11,252 nucleotides of DNA. Origin: Xanthobacteraceae bacterium. Its GTDB lineage: Bacteria; Pseudomonadota; Alphaproteobacteria; Rhizobiales; Xanthobacteraceae. The stretch spans positions 1 to 11,252 of the forward strand of contig JASHSE010000582.1 in assembly GCA_030036975.1 (NCBI GenBank). Direction: 5' to 3'. Below, in pieces: positions 7,008-11,252 of the stretch; the stretch's first letter is position 1; every line of letters starts with the position of its first letter. A program made the translations under genes and the position numbers. Below the pieces are notes generated by a model. That model ran no database searches. It was not told the origin of the DNA and saw only the letters and a program-made list of their open reading frames with translations.

Positions 7008-7051
7008 CGCCCAGCGCCGGTCACGATCGCCACCTGGTCCTTGAGCTTCAT
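7001..7051 (-). pseudogene. N-terminal remnant of a short-chain dehydrogenase/reductase
   Basis: On the minus strand an ATG (7051-7049) opens MKLKDQVAIVTGAGRG and then hits TGA at 7003-7001. This peptide is the first beta strand and the start of the TGxxxGxG cofactor loop that begins SDR-family oxidoreductases (FabG-like). The glycine loop stops after TGAGRG, exactly where the palindromic repeat begins, and livF ends only 73 bases further on, so the other 230 or so codons are absent. A plausible ribosome binding site (AAAGGA) lies 9 bases before the ATG on the same strand, as expected for a genuine gene start. The best reading is an SDR gene, once convergent with livF, that lost nearly all of its body by deletion at or through the repeat. 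Only 16 residues are available, but the match in position, motif and start signals is good. Confidence 0.7.
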
Positions 7052-7309
7052 CGTCTCGAATCCTTTCCCGATACGCCGCGTCGCCGAAACCGGCTGCGGC
7101 GCGGCACGATAGGCGCTTGGCCCGGGCCCTTCAATTCCGGGCTAAAGCTTTGCATATATTGCGGAATGCCGATTGATTCGGCGACCGCGTCGCCAAGCGC
7201 CGCGGTGCCGTCTAAACTGTCGGGGAGGGGACGGCGGCGCTGCGTCCTGGCGATCGGTTGGCCGGGCGCGCGGGGCCAATGAGCCGGCCATAGCAACGGC
7301 GGGAGCGCA
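7052..7309. other. Intergenic region between SDR remnant and lplT-aas fusion
   Basis: This stretch is GC-rich apart from a short AT-rich patch (AAGCTTTGCATATATTG, 7145-7161). It must carry the promoter of the large gene at 7310 and formerly that of the divergent dehydrogenase. The AT-rich patch is the most likely promoter zone, but I cannot assign boxes with confidence. A minus-strand frame ends at 7048 in an ATGA overlap with the remnant's start; most of it is antisense to the large gene, so I treat it as chance. Confidence 0.4.
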
Positions 7310-10300
7310 ATGTTCAAATCCTTGATGATGCGGCGAAAATTCGCGCCGCTGTTCTTCTGCCAATTCTTCGCGGCGTTCGGCGATAATTTCCTCAAGACCG
7401 CGCTCAGCTTTGTCGTGCTGGCGCAAATCGCCGGCCCTAATTCCGGGGCGCTGATCACGCTTGCCGGCGCGGTGTTCATCGCGCCGTACTTCTTTCTGTC
7501 GGGGCTCGGCGGCGAACTCGCCGACCGTTACGACAAGGCCTGGGTGGCGCAGCGTATCAAGCTCGTCGAGATCGGTGCCGCGGCGCTCGCCGTGGTCGGC
7601 TTCGCCTTTCACTCGGTGATCCTGCTGTTCGTCGCGCTGTTTCTGTTCGGCACGCTCGGCTCGCTGTTCGGCCCGATCAAATACGGCATCCTGCCCGACC
7701 ATCTCGCCCGCGCCGATCTGCCCGCCGGCAACGCGCTGATCGAGGCCGGGACGTTCCTCGCCATCCTGCTCGGCACCATCATGGCGGGCGTTGCCGCCAA
7801 TGGCAGCAGCAATCCGATTCATTTCGCCTGGCTGATGCTGGTGACGGCGCTGGCGAGCTGGCTGTTCAGCCTGCTCATTCCCGGCACCGCCGAGGGTGCG
7901 CCCAACCTCACCATCAACCGCAACATCCTGGCCTCGACCGTCAACCTCATCGGGGAGCTGCGCGACGACCCGCGGCTGTGGTGGGGCGCCATCGTGGTGA
8001 GCTGGTTCTGGTTGGTCGGCGCGCTGGTGCTGTCGCTCTTGCTGCCGCTCGTTCACGCCAACATCAACGGCAACGAGCTGGTGATCACGCTGTTCCTGAC
8101 CATTTTCTCGGTCGCAGTCGCGCTCGGCTCCGGCCTCGCCGCCTGGCTTTCGGCCGGCCGCATCGTCATTCTACCGACGCTGTTTGGCGCGGTGCTGCTC
8201 GGCGCCTTTGCGCTCGATCTCGGCTGGGTCGCGTCTTCGCTCGCGCCGGCGCCGCATCCGCTCGGCATCGGCGCGTTTTTCCACACACCGCACAGCATCC
8301 GCATCGCCATCGATCTCGCCGGCCTCGCCATCGGCGGCGGCCTGTTCGTGGTGCCGACCTTCGCGGCGGTGCAGGCCTGGGCCGGCGCCGACCGCCGCGC
8401 CCGCGTGGTCGCCGGCGTCAACGTGCTCAATGCCGCCTTCATGGTGGTCGGCGCGGTGCTCCAAGGCGTGCTGCAGAGCCTCGGCCTGAGCGCGCCGGCG
8501 CTGTTCATGCTGATCGGCGTCGCCAATCTGTTGGTCGCGGTCGCCGTCGGCCGCACCATGCCGGCGAGCTGGATGACCGATTTTCTCTCGATCGTGTTTC
8601 GCGCCTTCTTTCATCTCGAGGTCAAAGGCTACGACAACATCGCCAGGGCCGGCCACAACGCCATCATTGCGCTCAATCACGTCAGCTTCCTCGATCCGCC
8701 GCTGGCCACGTCGCTTTTGCCGAAGCGGCCGGTGTTCGCCATTGACGTGGCGATGTCGCGCAACTGGTGGATTCAGCCGTTTCTGAAATTCGTCCGCACC
8801 ATGGCGCTCGATCCGCTCAAGCCGTTCTCGCTGCGCGCCATCATCAACGCGGTCCGCGACGGCGACATGCTGGTAATCTTTCCGGAAGGTCGCATCACCG
8901 TCACCGGTAGCCTGATGAAGATCTACGACGGCGCCGCGATGATCGCCGACAAGTCGGACGCCATGCTGGTGCCGGTGCATATCGCCGGGCCGGAGGCGAC
9001 GATTTTCAGCCGTCTGACCAATACGCAAGTGCGGCGCCGGCTGTTTCCGCAGATCACCGTCAACATTCTCAAGCCGGTGAAGCTCAAGCTCGATCCGGAA
9101 CTCAAAGGCCGCCGGCGCCGGCAGGCGGCCGGCGCCGCGCTCTACGACATCATGTCCGACCTGATGTTCCGCAGCGCGCCGACCGACCGCACCGTGGTCG
9201 AGGCGCTGATCGACGCGGCGAAGATCCACGGCAAAAAGTGGACCGCGATCGAGGATCCGGTCAGCGGCCGGCTGTCCTACAAACGCCTCCTCCAGGCAGT
9301 GGCGATCCTCGGCGCCAAGCTGACGCCGCTGGCGCTGGAGGGCCGCGCGCTCGGCATCATGCTGCCGACCTCGAACGGCGGCGTGGTCACGATGCTCGCC
9401 GTCATGTCGGCCGGCCGCGTGCCGGCGATGATCAATTTCACTTCGGGCGCCGCCAACATTCTGGCCGCCTGCCGCGCCGCCGAAATCGACACCATCCTCA
9501 CCTCGCGCATCTTCGTTGAAAAGGGCAGACTCGACACCGTCGTCGCCCAGCTCGAGCAGAAGGTACGGCTCGTCTATCTGGAAGACATCCGCAAGAGCGT
9601 AACCACCTCGGACAAGCTGCGCAGCCTGAGGACGTGGAAAAAGCCGCTGGTCGCGCGCAAGCCCGACGATTGGGGCGTTATTCTGTTCACCTCGGGTACC
9701 GAGGGTTCGCCCAAGGGCGTCGTGCTGTCGCACCGCAACGTGCTGACCAACGCGGCGCAAGCCGCCGCGCGCATCGACTTCGGCCGCGAGGACAAGCTGT
9801 TCAATGCGCTGCCGATCTTCCACTCGTTCGGCTTCACCGGCGGCGTGGTGCTGCCGCTGGTCTATGGCGTGCCGACGTATCTCTATCCCTCGCCGCTGCA
9901 TTACCGCACCGTGCCCGAACTGATTTACGGCATCTGCGCCACCGTGATGTTCGCCACCGATACGTTTCTCAACGGCTACGCGCGCATGGCCAATCCGTAT
10001 GACTTCAGATCGCTGCGCTACATCGTCTCGGGCGGCGAGACGGTGCGTGAATCGACGCGCCGGATTTATCTGGAAAAATTCGGCATGCGCATTCTCGAAG
10101 GTTATGGCGTCACCGAGACGTCGCCGGTGCTGACCTTGAACACGCCCATGTTCAACAAGTTCGGCAGCGTCGGCCGGCTCCTTCCCGGCATGACCGCAAA
10201 GCTCGAACACGTCGACGGCGTCGACGACGGCGGCCGGCTCTATGTCTGCGGCCCCAACGTGATGCTCGGCTATTTGCGTGCCGATCGGCCCGGCGTGCTC

Positions 10301-10717
10301 GAACCGCCGCCTGACGGCTGGCATGATACCGGCGACATCGTCGCCATCGACGCGCAGGGTTTTATCACCATCAGGGGCCGCGCCAAGCGCTTCGCCAAGG
10401 TCGGCGGCGAGATGGTGTCGCTCGCAGCCGTCGAACTTCTGGCGGCCGAGCTGTGGCCCGACAACGTGTCCGCGGTGGCGGCGCTGCCCGATGCGCGCAA
10501 GGGCGAGCGCCTCATCCTGGTCACCGACAAGCACGGCGCCACACGCGGCGAGTTCCAGGCCTATGCGCGCAGCAAACATGTCTCCGAGCTGATGCTGCCC
10601 TCCGAAGTCATCGTGCTCGACAAGCTGCCGCTGCTCGGCTCCGGCAAGGTCGACTACATGGCGCTGCAGAAATTCGTGCGCGAGCAGGCGACGGCGAAAG
10701 CCGCCGCCGCGGAGTGA
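7310..10717 (+). CDS. aas: LplT-PlsC-Aas fusion: lysophospholipid transporter / acyl-ACP-phospholipid acyltransferase
   Basis: This 1135-residue inner-membrane protein should import lysophospholipids and re-acylate them (2-acyl-glycerophosphoethanolamine recycling), using fatty acid activated onto acyl carrier protein. Residues 1 to about 420 form an MFS transporter like LplT, with QFFAAFGDNFLKTAL (18-32), the inter-helix motif GGELADRYDK (67-76) and about eleven or twelve membrane segments. About 425-620 is a PlsC-type acyltransferase: NHVSFLDPP with catalytic H457 and D462 (HX4D), and FPEGR at 524-528. About 625-1130 is an adenylate-forming acyl-ACP synthetase: LFTSGTEGSPKG (792-803), GYGVTETSP (931-939), WHDTGD (1004-1009), and the C-terminal lysine in GSGKVDY (K1113). 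All key residues are present. The length fits E. coli LplT (397) plus Aas (719), which are separate neighbouring genes there. GGGAG (7301-7305) lies 4 bases before the ATG. Confidence 0.93.
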   Translation: MFKSLMMRRKFAPLFFCQFFAAFGDNFLKTALSFVVLAQIAGPNSGALITLAGAVFIAPYFFLSGLGGELADRYDKAWVAQRIKLVEIGAAALAVVGFAFHSVILLFVALFLFGTLGSLFGPIKYGILPDHLARADLPAGNALIEAGTFLAILLGTIMAGVAANGSSNPIHFAWLMLVTALASWLFSLLIPGTAEGAPNLTINRNILASTVNLIGELRDDPRLWWGAIVVSWFWLVGALVLSLLLPLVHANINGNELVITLFLTIFSVAVALGSGLAAWLSAGRIVILPTLFGAVLLGAFALDLGWVASSLAPAPHPLGIGAFFHTPHSIRIAIDLAGLAIGGGLFVVPTFAAVQAWAGADRRARVVAGVNVLNAAFMVVGAVLQGVLQSLGLSAPALFMLIGVANLLVAVAVGRTMPASWMTDFLSIVFRAFFHLEVKGYDNIARAGHNAIIALNHVSFLDPPLATSLLPKRPVFAIDVAMSRNWWIQPFLKFVRTMALDPLKPFSLRAIINAVRDGDMLVIFPEGRITVTGSLMKIYDGAAMIADKSDAMLVPVHIAGPEATIFSRLTNTQVRRRLFPQITVNILKPVKLKLDPELKGRRRRQAAGAALYDIMSDLMFRSAPTDRTVVEALIDAAKIHGKKWTAIEDPVSGRLSYKRLLQAVAILGAKLTPLALEGRALGIMLPTSNGGVVTMLAVMSAGRVPAMINFTSGAANILAACRAAEIDTILTSRIFVEKGRLDTVVAQLEQKVRLVYLEDIRKSVTTSDKLRSLRTWKKPLVARKPDDWGVILFTSGTEGSPKGVVLSHRNVLTNAAQAAARIDFGREDKLFNALPIFHSFGFTGGVVLPLVYGVPTYLYPSPLHYRTVPELIYGICATVMFATDTFLNGYARMANPYDFRSLRYIVSGGETVRESTRRIYLEKFGMRILEGYGVTETSPVLTLNTPMFNKFGSVGRLLPGMTAKLEHVDGVDDGGRLYVCGPNVMLGYLRADRPGVLEPPPDGWHDTGDIVAIDAQGFITIRGRAKRFAKVGGEMVSLAAVELLAAELWPDNVSAVAALPDARKGERLILVTDKHGATRGEFQAYARSKHVSELMLPSEVIVLDKLPLLGSGKVDYMALQKFVREQATAKAAAAE

Positions 10718-10927
10718 TGCGCGCGACCCGCGAAACCGCAAAGTGGGCGAAGGTCGTGAAGGCTGCCGGTCTCAAGCCGGCGTAATTTGAATTTGAACGT
10801 TGCTCTCCCAACGACATACGGACCAGCAACGGACCTATTCAGTTCGATCGCACCGCCACCATGCGATAGATCATTGCGCGGCACTTCCTTTTTACAACCA
10901 TCCGGCTATTCTGCACTTGTTGCAGCC

Positions 10928-10935
10928 AGGTGAGG
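10928..10935 (+). promoter_or_regulatory. Ribosome binding site of histidine phosphatase gene
   Basis: AGGTGAGG, which matches the anti-Shine-Dalgarno core AGGTGA, lies 8 nt before ATG 10944 and supports that start over the next in-frame ATG at residue 7. Confidence 0.6.
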
Positions 10936-10943
10936 GTTTGGCC

Positions 10944-11252
10944 ATGCCGGCACAAAAAATCATGCTGATCCGCCACGCTGAAAAGCCGGACGGCGACGAT
11001 GCGGGCGTCAGCCCCGAAGGCCAGCAGAACGACGAGGAGTTGATCGTCCGCGGCTGGCAGCGCAGCGGCGGGCTGGTGCGCCTGTTCGCGCCGCTCAATG
11101 GCACGTTCGTCGACTCACATCTGGCGCAGCCGAAGACCATCTTCGCCTCGGGCGTCGGCAAGCACAGCGAGAGCCTGCGGCCCCAGCACACGGTACTCGA
11201 ACTGGCGATGGTGCTGCGGCTGACCCTGCAGACGAAGTATCTGAAAGGCGAC
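10944..11252 (+). CDS. Histidine phosphatase family protein, 3'-truncated by window edge
   Basis: The first 103 codons are open to the window's end. The protein opens MPAQKIMLIRHAEKP, with the catalytic RHAE motif (R10, H11) of the histidine phosphatase (phosphoglycerate mutase-like) superfamily, in which the histidine forms the phospho-enzyme. A long insertion follows (EELIVRGWQRSGGLVRLFAP), then KTIFASGVGKHSESLRPQHT, which sits where the family usually has the IxxSPxxRAxxT segment with its second substrate-binding arginine. Here it reads S-G-V-G-K-H-S-E-S-L-R, a variant I associate with uncharacterised alphaproteobacterial members. The second catalytic histidine lies beyond the window. There is no signal peptide, so it is likely cytoplasmic. 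Substrate cannot be predicted. The gene stands 226 bases after the fusion gene and probably has its own promoter. Confidence 0.85.
   Translation, partial: MPAQKIMLIRHAEKPDGDDAGVSPEGQQNDEELIVRGWQRSGGLVRLFAPLNGTFVDSHLAQPKTIFASGVGKHSESLRPQHTVLELAMVLRLTLQTKYLKGD

Noticed and set aside
7048..7479. Minus-strand frame whose stop overlaps the SDR remnant start as ATGA, suggesting translational coupling
   Set aside because: More than a third of it is antisense to the start of the fusion gene, the peptide has no recognisable features, and a single 4-base overlap is easily due to chance.
8171..10741. 856-codon minus-strand open frame antisense to the lplT-aas fusion
   Set aside because: It is the antisense reading of a strongly supported three-domain gene; rich in R, H, D, Q and G with no motif, as expected for a shadow frame.

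Overview
The window looks like chromosomal DNA of an alphaproteobacterium, most likely Hyphomicrobiales near Bradyrhizobium, Rhodopseudomonas or Xanthobacteraceae. The grounds are GC- and GC3-rich genes, palindromic intergenic repeats of a style common in that group, a fused LplT-Aas-type protein, and a complete HAAT (Liv-type) ABC transporter cassette. The placement is inferred from style and gene content, not from a marker gene.

Layout, left to right. (1) Positions 3-1331 hold the 3' part of an unrecognised gene, clearly more AT-rich than the rest. (2) About 700 bases without a convincing gene follow, with several hairpins. (3) Positions 2028-6928 hold a five-gene branched-chain-amino-acid-type ABC importer, all on the plus strand: periplasmic binding protein, LivH and LivM permeases, LivG and LivF ATPases. 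livH-livM-livG are tightly coupled (1-nt and 4-nt overlaps). The looser junctions, binding protein to livH and livG to livF, are each filled by a different palindromic repeat. (4) A third repeat lies just after livF. It abuts the first 16 codons of a short-chain dehydrogenase gene on the minus strand, which is otherwise gone. (5) Positions 7310-10717 encode a 1135-residue fusion of an LplT-like lysophospholipid flippase, a PlsC-type acyltransferase and an acyl-ACP synthetase (Aas). (6) The window ends inside a histidine phosphatase family gene that begins at 10944.

How the genes work together. The binding protein captures a ligand (probably an amino acid or related small molecule) in the periplasm and delivers it to the LivHM channel, which LivG and LivF power. 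The fusion protein is independent of this: it should flip lysophospholipids inward and re-acylate them, a membrane-repair function. The histidine phosphatase has no evident link to either.

No new multi-gene system is evident. The points most worth a second look are the truncated dehydrogenase beside a repeat, three different repeat types around one transporter operon, the false livF start created by translating a repeat, the non-canonical LivG signature motif, and the unidentified AT-rich gene at the left edge.
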